Origin: Hyphomicrobiales bacterium | Lineage (GTDB): Bacteria; Pseudomonadota; Alphaproteobacteria; Rhizobiales; Rhizobiaceae | Assembly (NCBI GenBank): GCA_900466005.1 | Contig: UEGQ01000003.1 | Location: 496,001-560,000, forward strand | DNA: 64,000 nt | Reading direction: 5' to 3' | Shown here: piece after piece, positions 38,526 to 49,952 of the stretch | Position numbering within the stretch: position 1 is the first letter of the stretch | Layout of the letters: every line of letters begins with the position of its first letter | The notes under the pieces: generated by a model | What the model was told of the DNA's origin: nothing | The model's input: the letters and a program-made list of their open reading frames with translations, nothing else | Databases searched by the model: none | Position numbers and translations under genes: made by a program

Positions 38526-39950
38526 ATGGCGGAGCACAAGATCTTTGCCGGTCCAAGGGTCCGGCGTATCCGCAACGGTCTCGGCCTCACTCAGACGGCC
38601 ATGGCCGAAGCGCTGGAAATATCGCCCTCCTACCTGAACCTCATCGAGCGCAACCAGCGCCCGCTGACGGTGCAGCTGCTGCTGAAGCTCGCGGCTGTCT
38701 ACAAGGTTGATCTCGACGAGTTGCAGGGGGAGGCCGGCGGCACCGCGAGCCAGTTGCGCGAAGTCTTTGCCGATCCCTTGCTCGCCGGCGAGGTGCCGGG
38801 CGACCAGGAGCTGATCGAGGTGGCCGAGGCCGCGCCAAACGCGGCGAACGGCGTGATAAAGCTCTACCGGGCCTATCGCGAGCAAGCGAGCCGGCTGACC
38901 GACCTCGCCGAGCTTCTGGCTCGCGAGGGCCACGCAACCTCGCTTTCCGGTACGCGGCTACCGATCGACGAGGTGCGCGAGACCTTCGAGAAACGGCCGA
39001 ACTTCTTCGCGCGGATCGAGGATGCGGCGGAGGTCTTCCACGCCGGGCTCGGTCTCTCTGCTGGCGACGATCTCGTCGTCGCGCTGAAAAACTGGCTTCG
39101 CGCCAAGCATGGCATCGTCGTGCGCGCGCTGCCGATCCATGCGATGCCCAATCTGCGTCGGCGCTACGACCGGCATTCGATGCGGCTCTTCCTGTCCGAG
39201 CGGTTGTCGCCTTTCGACCAGTTGCGCGAGATCGCCATGGAGGTCTGTCTGCTGGCGCTCGGAGAGGAGATCCATGCCGAGCTGGAGGCGCTCTCCTTCT
39301 CGACCGGCGAGGCGAAGCGTCTCGGCCGCTTCGAGCTTGCCCGTTATGCCGCCCATGCGCTCATCATGCCCTATGGTGCCTTTCTTTCGGCTGCCCAGCG
39401 TGCCCGGTATGACGTCGACGTCCTGCGCTCCCGCTTTTCCGTCTCCTACGAACAGGTGGCGAACCGGCTGACGATGCTGCAGCGCCCGGGCGCTGCAGGC
39501 ATCCCCTTCTTCATGCTCGAGGTCGACAATGCCGGCCATCGCTTCCGCAAGGCGGGCGCGGGCGGCTTCCCGCAGGCGAAGTTCGGCGGCGGCTGCCCGA
39601 AGCTCAACATTCATGCCGCCTTCGCCCAGCCCGCGCAGATCCTCGTCGACCATGTGGAAATGCCCGACGGCACCGGCTTCCTGACGGTCTCGCGAACCCT
39701 CGACGGGCCGCAGGCGGGATTCAACGAGCGGGTCCGGCGTACGGCGCTACTGCTCGGCTGCGACATCGCCTATCGCGACGAAGTGGTCTACGGTCAGACG
39801 GTCGCCGGCGGCCTGCCGCCGGTTGGCGTCGGTACGGTGTGCCGGCTCTGCGAAAGACAGGGCTGTCTCGCCCGCGCCGAGCCTCCGGTGACACGTCCGC
39901 TCGGCCTGGACGAAATGGTGACCGGGCTCTCCGCCTTCGACTTCCAGTGA
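38526..39950 (+). CDS. XRE/short-chain fatty acyl regulator (ScfR/RamB-like)
   Basis: A 474-residue regulator: XRE helix-turn-helix at about 10-65 (RVRRIRNGLGLTQTAMAEALEISPSYLNLIERNQRPLT), a middle IrrE/ImmA-like region (about 150-320), and a C-terminal domain (about 320-470) with a Cys-rich knuckle VCRLCERQGCLARAEPP. This layout is that of RamB/ScfR proteins, which sense acyl-CoA status and control glyoxylate and propionate genes. The HExxH peptidase motif of true IrrE proteins is absent. Divergence from aceA makes aceA the expected target. Confidence 0.88.
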   Translation: MAEHKIFAGPRVRRIRNGLGLTQTAMAEALEISPSYLNLIERNQRPLTVQLLLKLAAVYKVDLDELQGEAGGTASQLREVFADPLLAGEVPGDQELIEVAEAAPNAANGVIKLYRAYREQASRLTDLAELLAREGHATSLSGTRLPIDEVRETFEKRPNFFARIEDAAEVFHAGLGLSAGDDLVVALKNWLRAKHGIVVRALPIHAMPNLRRRYDRHSMRLFLSERLSPFDQLREIAMEVCLLALGEEIHAELEALSFSTGEAKRLGRFELARYAAHALIMPYGAFLSAAQRARYDVDVLRSRFSVSYEQVANRLTMLQRPGAAGIPFFMLEVDNAGHRFRKAGAGGFPQAKFGGGCPKLNIHAAFAQPAQILVDHVEMPDGTGFLTVSRTLDGPQAGFNERVRRTALLLGCDIAYRDEVVYGQTVAGGLPPVGVGTVCRLCERQGCLARAEPPVTRPLGLDEMVTGLSAFDFQ

Positions 39951-40095
39951 GCGACGTCTTCTTGCAGTGAACGACGCGTTCTTGCCGATATAGCTTTTTC
40001 CCCTTGTCGCCTGCTGATTTCCTTTCTAGTCTGCCAAAAACGAAGAATAATGAAGGGCATTCGCCCACCCCGGGGAATATAAGACAGGAGATATT

Positions 40096-41193
40096 ATGAG
40101 ATCCGCTTTCATCCGTTTGGCGTCCGTAGCCACGGCGACGCTGCTGTTTGCGGCTGCCGCGAATGCACAGGAACGCGTGGTCCACGTCTACAACTGGTCG
40201 GACTACATCGACGAGTCGGTGCTGGAAGAATTCACCAAGGAGACCGGCATCAAGGTCGTCTACGACGTGTTCGACAGCAACGAACTGCTCGAAACCAAGC
40301 TGCTTGCCGGTGGCTCGGGTTACGACGTCGTCGTTCCGACCGCTCCCTTCCTCGCGCGCCAGATCCAGGCGGGCGTCTTCCAGAAGCTCGACAAGTCGAA
40401 GCTGCCGAACTTGAAGAACATGTGGCCGGACGTCATGGAGCGCCTGGCCAAGTACGACCCCGGCAATGAATATGCCGTCAACTACATGTGGGGCACGACC
40501 GGCATCGGCTACAATGTCGACAAGGTGAAGGCCGCGCTCGGCGACGTGCCGGTCGACAGCTGGGACGTTCTCTTCAAGCCGGAGAATGCCGAGAAGCTGA
40601 AATCCTGCGGTATCAACATCCTCGACGCCTCCGACGAAACCTTCGCGATCGCTCTCAACTACGTCGGCAAGAACCCGGACAGCAAGGATGCGGCCGAACT
40701 CGAAGAGGGCGGCAAGGTCTACATGGACATCCGTCCGTCGGTGAAGACCTTCAACTCGTCGGCCTATATCGACGACCTCGCCAACGGCGACATCTGCATG
40801 ACGATCGGCTGGTCCGGCGACGTGCTGCAGGCCAAGGCTCGCGCCGAAGAAGCCAACAATGGCGTCCACATCGAATACGTCATCCCGAAGCAAGGGACCT
40901 ATATGTGGTTCGACAACCTGGCGGTCCCGGCGGATGCCAAGAACGTCGAAGAAGCCCACGAGTTCATCAACTTCCTGATGAAGCCAGACGTCATCGCCAA
41001 GGCGTCGAACTACGTGCAGTATGCGAACGGCAACCTCGCCTCGCAGTCGCTGCTCGATGAGAGCGTCTTCAAGAACCCCTCCGTCTATCCCGATCCGGAG
41101 ACGATGAAGAAGCTCTTCACCATCTCTCCCTATGGCCCGAAGGAACAGCGTGTCCTGAACCGCGTCTGGACACAGATAAAAACGGGCAACTGA
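40096..41193 (+). CDS. potF: PotF-like polyamine ABC transporter substrate-binding protein
   Basis: A 365-residue periplasmic protein with a Sec signal (cleavage near ANA-QE, residue 24). The mature start VVHVYNWSDYIDESVLEEF and the DVVVPTAPFLARQI segment are typical of PotF/PotD, including the Trp and Asp residues that line the polyamine site. AGGAG precedes the ATG. It heads a complete potFGHI set for putrescine-type uptake. The 145-base upstream gap is AT-rich near its end and likely carries the promoter. Confidence 0.93.
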   Translation: MRSAFIRLASVATATLLFAAAANAQERVVHVYNWSDYIDESVLEEFTKETGIKVVYDVFDSNELLETKLLAGGSGYDVVVPTAPFLARQIQAGVFQKLDKSKLPNLKNMWPDVMERLAKYDPGNEYAVNYMWGTTGIGYNVDKVKAALGDVPVDSWDVLFKPENAEKLKSCGINILDASDETFAIALNYVGKNPDSKDAAELEEGGKVYMDIRPSVKTFNSSAYIDDLANGDICMTIGWSGDVLQAKARAEEANNGVHIEYVIPKQGTYMWFDNLAVPADAKNVEEAHEFINFLMKPDVIAKASNYVQYANGNLASQSLLDESVFKNPSVYPDPETMKKLFTISPYGPKEQRVLNRVWTQIKTGN

Positions 41194-41208
41194 CCCGCAG
41201 GCGAATTG

Positions 41209-41246
41209 ACCGGGCGCGCATCGACGCGCCCGGTGTCGTTTTCACG
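41209..41246 (+). terminator. Attenuator-like hairpin between potF and potG
   Basis: A perfect 10-bp stem, ACCGGGCGCG (41209-41218) with CGCGCCCGGT (41225-41234), around a 6-base loop, followed by GTCGTTTTC. It resembles a weak terminator that lets some transcripts continue into potG. Confidence 0.65.
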
Positions 41247-41282
41247 GGATGATCTTTTAGATTCAGGAATTTGGGTCGGGCT

Positions 41283-42443
41283 ATGGCGAAGTCTCTGGGG
41301 CCGGTAAAACGAAAATTCTCACCATGGACGGATCCGGGCGCGGTGCCCTTCATCCGCTTTGAAAACGTCACCAAGCGCTTCGGTGACTTCACGGCGGTGA
41401 GCAATCTCACTTTGGACATCTACGAGCGGGAGTTCTTCTCGCTGCTTGGGCCTTCGGGATGTGGCAAGACCACGCTGATGCGCATGCTGGCGGGCTTCGA
41501 GGAACCCACCGAGGGACGCATCCTGCTGCAGGGCAAGGATATCTCCGGCGTGCCGCCCTACCGCCGTCCGACCAACATGATGTTCCAGTCCTACGCGCTC
41601 TTCCCGCACATGACCGTCGAGAAGAACATCGCCTTCGGGCTCGAACAGGACAAGTTACCGAAAGGCGAGATCGACGCGCGCGTCCAGGAGATGCTGAAGC
41701 TCGTCAAGCTCGAGCCGTTCGCCAAGCGCAAGCCGAACCAGCTTTCCGGCGGCCAGCGCCAGCGTGTGGCGCTCGCCCGTTCGCTCGCCAAGCGTCCGAA
41801 GGTGCTGCTGCTCGATGAGCCGCTCGGCGCGCTCGACCGCAAGCTGCGCGAGGAGACGCAGTTCGAGCTCATCGACATCCAGACGACGCTCGGTCTCACC
41901 TTCCTGATCGTTACCCACGACCAGGAAGAGGCGATGACGGTGTCCGACCGCATCGCCGTGATGGACAAGGGGGTCATCGTGCAGGTAGCGACGCCGGCGG
42001 AGATCTACGAGGCGCCGAACAGCCGTTACGTCGCCGACTTCATCGGAGACATCAACATCGTCGAAGGCACTTTCGAGGGCCGCGCCAACGACGGACGCAA
42101 CGGCAGCGAAGTCGTCAGGGTCTCCTGCGGAAGCTTCACGGCCGCGGTCGAGCAGCAATGCGACGTGGCGCCCGGCGCGAGCGTCGCTTTCGCGGTTCGT
42201 CCCGAGAAAGTGCGCATCTCGCTGGACAAGCCGGCGGAGACCGCGACCAATGCGCTTCACGGCGAGGTTTGGGACATCGGTTATCTCGGCGACTTTTCGG
42301 TCTTCGTCGTCAAGCTGGAGGACGGGCGCACCTTCCGCGCCGCGCAGGCCAATATCTCCCGTCTCGTCGACCGGCCGATCACCTATGGCGACATGGTGTG
42401 GCTGACGTGGCCGGCCGATGCCGGCCTCGTGCTGACGCGCTGA
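41283..42443 (+). CDS. potG: PotG-like polyamine ABC transporter ATPase
   Basis: A 386-residue ATPase of the PotA/PotG group. Walker A is GPSGCGKTT (about 62-70), Q-loop MMFQSYALFPHMTV, signature LSGGQRQRVALARS, Walker B VLLLDEPLGALD, H-loop VTHDQEEAMT. A TOBE domain follows from about residue 290. ATG 41283 gives the usual PotG N-terminus (MAKSLGP); the frame is open from TTG 41271. It powers the PotHI channel. Confidence 0.94.
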   Translation: MAKSLGPVKRKFSPWTDPGAVPFIRFENVTKRFGDFTAVSNLTLDIYEREFFSLLGPSGCGKTTLMRMLAGFEEPTEGRILLQGKDISGVPPYRRPTNMMFQSYALFPHMTVEKNIAFGLEQDKLPKGEIDARVQEMLKLVKLEPFAKRKPNQLSGGQRQRVALARSLAKRPKVLLLDEPLGALDRKLREETQFELIDIQTTLGLTFLIVTHDQEEAMTVSDRIAVMDKGVIVQVATPAEIYEAPNSRYVADFIGDINIVEGTFEGRANDGRNGSEVVRVSCGSFTAAVEQQCDVAPGASVAFAVRPEKVRISLDKPAETATNALHGEVWDIGYLGDFSVFVVKLEDGRTFRAAQANISRLVDRPITYGDMVWLTWPADAGLVLTR

Positions 42444-42453
42444 GGAGAGAACG

Positions 42454-43359
42454 ATGGAAGAAGAGATATCGCTCCCCAAGGCAAGCCCGGCGCGCTGGCT
42501 CGTCGTTCTCGTTCCGTATGTGTGGATGGCGCTTTTCTTTCTCGCACCCTTCTTGATCGTCGTGAAGATATCGCTCTCCGACACCGCAATTGCCATGCCG
42601 CCCTACCTCCCCGTGTTCGAGGGCTTCTCCGCGCTCCGCGACTTCATCTCGCAGCTCGATTTCGAGAATTATCTCTTCCTCACCGAGGATCCGCTCTATT
42701 ACAGCGCCTATCTGTCGTCCCTGCGGATCGCGGTGATTTCCACCTTTCTTCTCCTTCTGATCGGTTATCCGATCGCGCTCGGCATGGCGCGGGCCTCCGT
42801 GACCATCCGTCCGACGCTGCTGATGCTCGTCATCCTGCCCTTCTGGACCTCGTTCCTGATCCGCGTCTACGCCTGGATCGGCATTCTCAAGCCGGAGGGG
42901 CTTTTGACGCTCGTGCTGCAGGCTCTGCACATCTATGGACCGGACCAGCAGGTGCAGATCTTCCGCACAGAAACGGCGATCTTCATCGGCATCGTCTATT
43001 CCTATCTGCCCTTCATGGTGCTGCCGCTCTATTCGGCGCTCGAAAAGCTCGACGGCACGCTCCTGGAGGCGGCGAGCGACCTCGGATGTCCGCCGTGGAA
43101 GGCCTTCTGGCGCATCACCTTCCCGCTGTCGATCCCCGGCGTGATCGCCGGTTCCATGATCTGCTTCATCCCGATCACCGGCGAGTTTGTCATTCCGGAC
43201 CTGCTCGGCGGCCCGAACACGCTGATGATCGGCAAGACGCTCTGGACGGAGTTCTTCGGCAATCGCGACTGGCCGCTCGCCTCCGCGGTCGCCGTGGTCC
43301 TGCTGCTGCTGCTGGTCATTCCGATCATGATCTTCCAGAACCAGCAGCAGAAGGTGTGA
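42454..43359 (+). CDS. potH: PotH-like polyamine ABC transporter permease
   Basis: A 301-residue inner-membrane protein with six transmembrane segments and the BPD-type EAA loop LLEAASDLGCPPWKAFWRITFPLSIPG near residues 205-230. GGAGAG lies just before the ATG, 10 bases after potG. It forms the polyamine channel with PotI. Confidence 0.93.
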   Translation: MEEEISLPKASPARWLVVLVPYVWMALFFLAPFLIVVKISLSDTAIAMPPYLPVFEGFSALRDFISQLDFENYLFLTEDPLYYSAYLSSLRIAVISTFLLLLIGYPIALGMARASVTIRPTLLMLVILPFWTSFLIRVYAWIGILKPEGLLTLVLQALHIYGPDQQVQIFRTETAIFIGIVYSYLPFMVLPLYSALEKLDGTLLEAASDLGCPPWKAFWRITFPLSIPGVIAGSMICFIPITGEFVIPDLLGGPNTLMIGKTLWTEFFGNRDWPLASAVAVVLLLLLVIPIMIFQNQQQKV

Positions 43360-43368
43360 GGTGACGCC

Positions 43369-44184
43369 ATGAAACCGGGCAAGTTCGACGCCACCGTCCT
43401 GACCATCGGGTTCGCCTTCCTCTATCTCCCGATCGTCATTCTCGTCATCTATTCCTTCAACGAGTCGAAGCTCGTCACCGTATGGGGCGGTTTCTCGCTC
43501 AAATGGTACGGCGCGCTCTGGCAGAACCAGGGCCTGCTCGATGCCGCGTGGGTGACGATCCGCGTCGGCCTGATCAGCGCCACGCTGGGCACCGTTCTCG
43601 GCACACTGGCGGCGCTCGCGCTGGTGCGCTACGGCCGGTTTCCCGGGCGGATGCTGTTTTCAGGCATGGTCTATGCGCCGCTCGTGATGCCGGAGGTGAT
43701 CACCGGCCTTTCGCTGCTTCTGCTGTTCGTCGCGGTCGGGCTCGATCGCGGCATGCTGACGCTGACGCTCGCCCACGTCACCTTCACCATGTGCTATGTG
43801 GCGATCGTCGTGCAATCCCGGCTCCTGACCTTCGACCGCAGCCTGGAGGAGGCGGCGCTTGATCTTGGCTGCCCGCCGGTCCGAACCTTCTTCAGGATCA
43901 CGCTGCCGCTCATCATGCCGGCCGTCGTTTCCGGCTGGATGCTCGCCTTCACGCTGTCGCTCGACGATCTGGTCATATCGAGCTTCACGACGGGGCCCGG
44001 AGCGACGACCCTGCCGATCAAGATTTATTCGCAGGTCCGCCTCGGAGTCACGCCGGAGATCAACGCCGTCTGCACCATCCTCATCGGCGTCGTGACCATC
44101 GGCGTCATCATCGCCTCGATCACCACCAAGCGGCGCGAGTTGCAGCGCCTGCGCGACGAGCACGTCGCCGCGACCCAGGCCTGA
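43369..44184 (+). CDS. potI: PotI-like polyamine ABC transporter permease
   Basis: A 271-residue permease with six hydrophobic helices and EAA loop LEEAALDLGCPPVRTFFRITLPLIMP (about 164-189). The segment LSLDDLVISSFTTGPGATTLPIKIYSQVRLGVTPEINA is highly typical of PotI. It starts 9 bases after potH and ends the operon, convergent with an AsmA-type gene 9 bases away. Confidence 0.93.
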   Translation: MKPGKFDATVLTIGFAFLYLPIVILVIYSFNESKLVTVWGGFSLKWYGALWQNQGLLDAAWVTIRVGLISATLGTVLGTLAALALVRYGRFPGRMLFSGMVYAPLVMPEVITGLSLLLLFVAVGLDRGMLTLTLAHVTFTMCYVAIVVQSRLLTFDRSLEEAALDLGCPPVRTFFRITLPLIMPAVVSGWMLAFTLSLDDLVISSFTTGPGATTLPIKIYSQVRLGVTPEINAVCTILIGVVTIGVIIASITTKRRELQRLRDEHVAATQA

Positions 44185-44193
44185 CGGCGTTCC

Positions 44194-46035
44194 TTACGGC
44201 GCAGGCGACATCACGGGATCGGGCCAGGAACCGCCGATAAAGAAGCGAAGCGGCGGCGTCGCCGCGTCCCCGGCAGTGGCCGGCGGCGAGAGAGTGGCCG
44301 AAAGCGCAAGCCCTTGGCTCGCATAGGGAATGATGCCGGACAGCTGCAGGTCGTCCGACGGCCCCTCGAGTCGCGCCTCGTCGATCGTCGCCGATCCTGC
44401 GGAGAGGTGCGCTATGAAGAGCAGTGTGTCGAAGGGCAGGTTGGCGCCGATTGCTTCGCTGAGGTGGAAGAACGGCTTTGCTCCGGCGAGCCGACGCAGT
44501 GCCGCGGTATCGACGCCACGCAAGGCGCCGGCGCTGGCTGCAAATCGTACCGTGCCGTCGATGCCTGAGGGGGCTGCCGTCCATATCGGGCGGTCGGCCT
44601 TGAGGGCGAGTTCGAGCGAGCCGCGACCGTCTGGCAGCGGCCCCTTGAGCGCGAGGCGTTCGGAAAGATCCGACAAGTCCGCGTCGGCGAGCGAAAGCTG
44701 CAGTGTTCCGCCGTCGGCAAAACTCGGGCCGGCACCGTCGAGCCGCGCCTGCAGCCGACCACTCGCAAAGGTGCCGTCGGCAATGTCGAACCGAATCTTG
44801 TCGCGTGTTGCAAGCAGGCTTGCGGCGATATTCTCGATCGTGAAGGGCGCGAGCCGCGCTTGGCCGGCCGAAAGAGACAGGTCGAAATCGAGTTGGCGCG
44901 GGGGTGTTTCGCCGGAGACATCCTTTCGGGAAAAGGCGTCGAGCAGGCGGGTCACGTCGATGCGGTCGAAGGCGAGCGTGCCGGAGAGCCTGCGTCGTCC
45001 GGCTTCGGGCGGCGACAGCTCGAGAATACCGGTCGCATGGGCGTCGTCGACCGTGAGTTCCAGCTGGTCGAAACGCAGGTCGCGGCCGGTCTTGACGAGT
45101 TCGGCGGAAACGCTCGCAGTGCGCGCGGTTTCGATCCCCGGCAGGTGCACGCCACTCAGGGCGGCAAGCGACTTGACGTCGCGACTGCTGGCTTTCATGG
45201 CGCCGGAAACCAGATCGTCGCCGGCGAGACTTGCCCGTCCGTCGAAGGAGGCAGTCAGGATCGGCGAGGTCCAGTCAAGTCCGATTGACGCCTCGCGCCC
45301 GCCGAAGAGCAGCAGCGGTTGCGGTGTCGAGAGGTCGAGCCGGGCCTCGCGCCCCCCGGTCCTGAGCGTCACATAGGCGGTGAGCGCGGAGGAAAGCCGC
45401 GGCCACGAGACGTCGGCCAAGATGCCGTCGACGACGAAGGTTCGTCGCGAGGCCTGGTCATGGATTGCAATGCTACCCTCCTCGACGGTCACGGAGCCGA
45501 CCTGGGCGTCGGCGTCGGCATCCAGCGTCTGGTGTCCGCCCTCGCGCGGACGAACGCTCTTCCCCGCGCTGCTCAGGCGCCCCTCGCTTGCCCAGTCGAG
45601 CCGCCCTTGCTGGTCGCGTTCCACGAAGACGCGGGGGTGCCCCAGACGGAACTCGCGAAATTCCGGAGAGCCACGGACCGCGTCGAGCAAGCCGAAAGAG
45701 GCGGAGAGCCGTTCGATTTCGGCGAGCACCTTCTCGCCCTCTGCGGTCGGCTTGCTGATCCGCACGGCGTTGAGGGTGATCCGCGGTTCGGGGAAGAAGG
45801 AGATTTCCGGAGCGCCCTTGATGTGGACGGTGTGCCCTGTCCATTCGGCGACGGCCCGTTCCAGGGCCGATCGAACGAGGCTGCTCGACACGAGATAGGG
45901 GGCGGCGAGGCGGGAGACGAGATAGACCGAAAGGATGGTGAGAACGGCGACCAGGCCCCATTGCAGGAGCCGTTCCGTCTTCCGCTTCTGCCTGGTTATC
46001 TTCCTGGGCACGCTCTTGTTCCGTTCGTCGGTCAT
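44194..46035 (-). CDS. AsmA-family outer-membrane biogenesis-type protein
   Basis: From ATG 46035 ([12 protein letters not shown]) this is 613 residues. A basic N-terminus and one transmembrane helix (about 25-48) are followed by a long periplasmic region rich in beta repeats. The [31 protein letters not shown] start and the C-terminal AsmA-type block ([12 protein letters not shown]) mark the family, whose members form bridge-like lipid-transfer or assembly proteins of the envelope. The frame is open to 46119, but that extension has no family match. It diverges from acsA2. Specific role unknown. Confidence 0.78.
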   Translation of the reverse strand: MTDERNKSVPRKITRQKRKTERLLQWGLVAVLTILSVYLVSRLAAPYLVSSSLVRSALERAVAEWTGHTVHIKGAPEISFFPEPRITLNAVRISKPTAEGEKVLAEIERLSASFGLLDAVRGSPEFREFRLGHPRVFVERDQQGRLDWASEGRLSSAGKSVRPREGGHQTLDADADAQVGSVTVEEGSIAIHDQASRRTFVVDGILADVSWPRLSSALTAYVTLRTGGREARLDLSTPQPLLLFGGREASIGLDWTSPILTASFDGRASLAGDDLVSGAMKASSRDVKSLAALSGVHLPGIETARTASVSAELVKTGRDLRFDQLELTVDDAHATGILELSPPEAGRRRLSGTLAFDRIDVTRLLDAFSRKDVSGETPPRQLDFDLSLSAGQARLAPFTIENIAASLLATRDKIRFDIADGTFASGRLQARLDGAGPSFADGGTLQLSLADADLSDLSERLALKGPLPDGRGSLELALKADRPIWTAAPSGIDGTVRFAASAGALRGVDTAALRRLAGAKPFFHLSEAIGANLPFDTLLFIAHLSAGSATIDEARLEGPSDDLQLSGIIPYASQGLALSATLSPPATAGDAATPPLRFFIGGSWPDPVMSPAP

Positions 46036-46146
46036 GTTCGAATGTAAGCCCGTTCTGCCGCTTTGGCGATGCGGCGTCTCGATCGCGGATATCGCAAATG
46101 CCGGGCGGTGGCAATTCACTCGGCTGCTGCACCTGCGCTCTTTATA

Positions 46147-46158
46147 TTGCGGTGCAAA
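46147..46158. promoter_or_regulatory. PhaR-like TGC-N3-GCA element upstream of acsA2
   Basis: TTGC-GGT-GCAA (46147-46157) is a perfect inverted repeat with a 3-base centre, just upstream of a TATACA -10-like hexamer (46163-46168). It resembles the PhaR/AniA core found upstream of phaP in this window, with one mismatch to the extended pattern. Confidence 0.45.
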
Positions 46159-46192
46159 CTGCTATACAGGCAAAGGACGTGAGGAGGACGCC

Positions 46193-48145
<1,953 letters not shown>

Positions 48146-48157
48146 TCGCCTCGCGTG

Positions 48158-48178
48158 ACCGGGGCGCTCAGCCCCGGT
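48158..48178. terminator. Hairpin between convergent acsA2 and the iron-type permease gene
   Basis: ACCGGGGC (48158-48165) pairs with GCCCCGGT (48171-48178) around a 5-base loop that contains the permease stop codon. It is probably shared by both converging transcripts, but there is no strong T-run. Confidence 0.45.
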
Positions 48179-49844
48179 TCTCGAGCGAGCGCGAGACGAG
48201 CACGACCGGGATCAACCCGGCGACGATGATGATGAGCGCGGCGACGGAAGCGTCCTGCACCTTGGCCCGCGAGGCATCCTCGTAGACGAGAGTCGCCAGC
48301 GTGTTGAAGTTGAAGGGCCGGAGCAGGATCGTCGCCGACAACTCCTTCATCGTCTCGATGAAGACGAGAAGCGCGGCCGTCAGCACCGCCGGCCGCATGT
48401 TGGGCAGCAAGACCTCTTTCAGCGTCTGGAAACGGGTGCGCCCGAGCGCCCGCGCCGCCATGTCGAGGTGCGGCGAGAGCTTGTGGAAGCCGGCGTCGAT
48501 GGTCCCCTCCGCCATGGTGAGGAAGCGCACCGTCGCAGCATAGACGATCGCAAAGCCGGTGCCGGAAAGCAGCAGGCCCGTCGAGATGCCGAACGCCGAG
48601 CGCAGCGCACCGTCGACGGCGTTGTCGATGGCGGCGAGCGGGATCAGCACGCCCATGCCTAGGATCGTGCCCGGCACGCCGTAGCCGAGCGAGGCGAGGC
48701 GGCTTGCGCCGGCCGTCAGCGCGGTGCGTTCGGTCCGCGATGCATAGGCGAGCATGAAGGCGAGCAGGATCGTCACGATCGCGGCGGCGGAGGACACCAG
48801 TATCGAGTGGCCGAGCGCCTTCAGAAGGCGCGCATCGGCGAAGTCGTCGAGACGACGCAGCGCGAAGGCAGAGAGAACGGCGACCGGCGTGACGAAACCG
48901 ACGAGGACGGGGATGCTGCAGAAGACGGTCGCAGTCCATCGGCGGGCGCCAGTGAGCTTCAGGCGCACGGCGTCGGGAACGACCGCCGTCGTCTTGTTGG
49001 ACGAGAAGCGCTGCAGGCGCCGGGCGCGACGCTCGACGACCAGCAGGCCGACGACGAAGACGAGCATGACGCAGGCGATCTGGGCCGCGCCCGAAAGGCT
49101 GCCCCGATTGAGCCAGGTGTCGTAGATCGAGAAAGTGAGCGTGTTGACGCCGAGGTATTCGACCGCGCCGATATCGTTCAGCGTTTCCATCATGACGAGC
49201 GTCAGCCCGACGATGATCGCCGGCCGCGCCATGGGGATCTGCACGCGGGTGAAGACCCTGAGCGGCCCGGCGCCGAGGGTGCGCGCAACGTCGGCCGCGG
49301 CGCGGCCCTGCATGACGAACATCGAGCGGCAGGCGAGATAGACGTAAGGGTAGAGAACCGCCGACATCACCAGCACGGCCCCGCCGAGCGAGCGGATGTC
49401 GGGAAAGCTGTAGTCACGGGCCGACCGAAAGCCGAAGAGCGCGCGATAGGCGCCCTGTACCGGCCCGGTGAAATCGAGGAATTCGCCGAAGGCGTAGGCC
49501 GCGAGATAGGAGGGGATGGCGAGCGGCAGCACCAGCGCGGAGGAGAGAAGGCGCCGCAGCGGGAAATCGCAGGAGGCGACGAGCCAGGCGGTTCCGATCC
49601 CGAACATGCCGGTGAAGACGCCGGTGGCGGCAAGCAATGCCACTGTGCGGCCGGTCGCCCGCGGCACGACATTGGTCAGCATGTGCTCCCAGTCGCCGCC
49701 ATCGCCGAGCCCGATCACGAAGATCGCGACGATCGGCATGGTTACGACGACCGCGGCGACGATCGCCGAGACGGCTGCGACCCCGACACGGCCTTGCGCC
49801 GGCCTTGCATATCCTGTCGCTGCTTCGGACGTTTCGACCGACAA
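48168..49844 (-). CDS. FbpB/AfuB-type iron(III) ABC transporter permease, fused two-domain form
   Basis: A 558-residue membrane protein with about twelve helices arranged as two permease halves. Each half has an EAA loop: ADVARTLGAGPLRVFTRVQIPMARP (about 184-208) and MAARALGRTRFQTLKEVLLPNMRP (about 460-483). This duplicated form is typical of Fe3+ importers (FbpB/SfuB). No binding protein or ATPase gene is next to it, so its partners must be encoded elsewhere or it has been retained alone. The family call is firm; the metal is inferred. Confidence 0.85.
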   Translation of the reverse strand: MSVETSEAATGYARPAQGRVGVAAVSAIVAAVVVTMPIVAIFVIGLGDGGDWEHMLTNVVPRATGRTVALLAATGVFTGMFGIGTAWLVASCDFPLRRLLSSALVLPLAIPSYLAAYAFGEFLDFTGPVQGAYRALFGFRSARDYSFPDIRSLGGAVLVMSAVLYPYVYLACRSMFVMQGRAAADVARTLGAGPLRVFTRVQIPMARPAIIVGLTLVMMETLNDIGAVEYLGVNTLTFSIYDTWLNRGSLSGAAQIACVMLVFVVGLLVVERRARRLQRFSSNKTTAVVPDAVRLKLTGARRWTATVFCSIPVLVGFVTPVAVLSAFALRRLDDFADARLLKALGHSILVSSAAAIVTILLAFMLAYASRTERTALTAGASRLASLGYGVPGTILGMGVLIPLAAIDNAVDGALRSAFGISTGLLLSGTGFAIVYAATVRFLTMAEGTIDAGFHKLSPHLDMAARALGRTRFQTLKEVLLPNMRPAVLTAALLVFIETMKELSATILLRPFNFNTLATLVYEDASRAKVQDASVAALIIIVAGLIPVVLVSRSLENRG

Positions 49845-49952
49845 GCTCTTCGTCTCCGATACCAGATACCTCGCCCGTGACGGGCGCCCACGACGACCAT
49901 CTACCGGAAACGGGCTAGGAAGGGAACCGGCGGCATTCCGCTGCGCGCGGCG

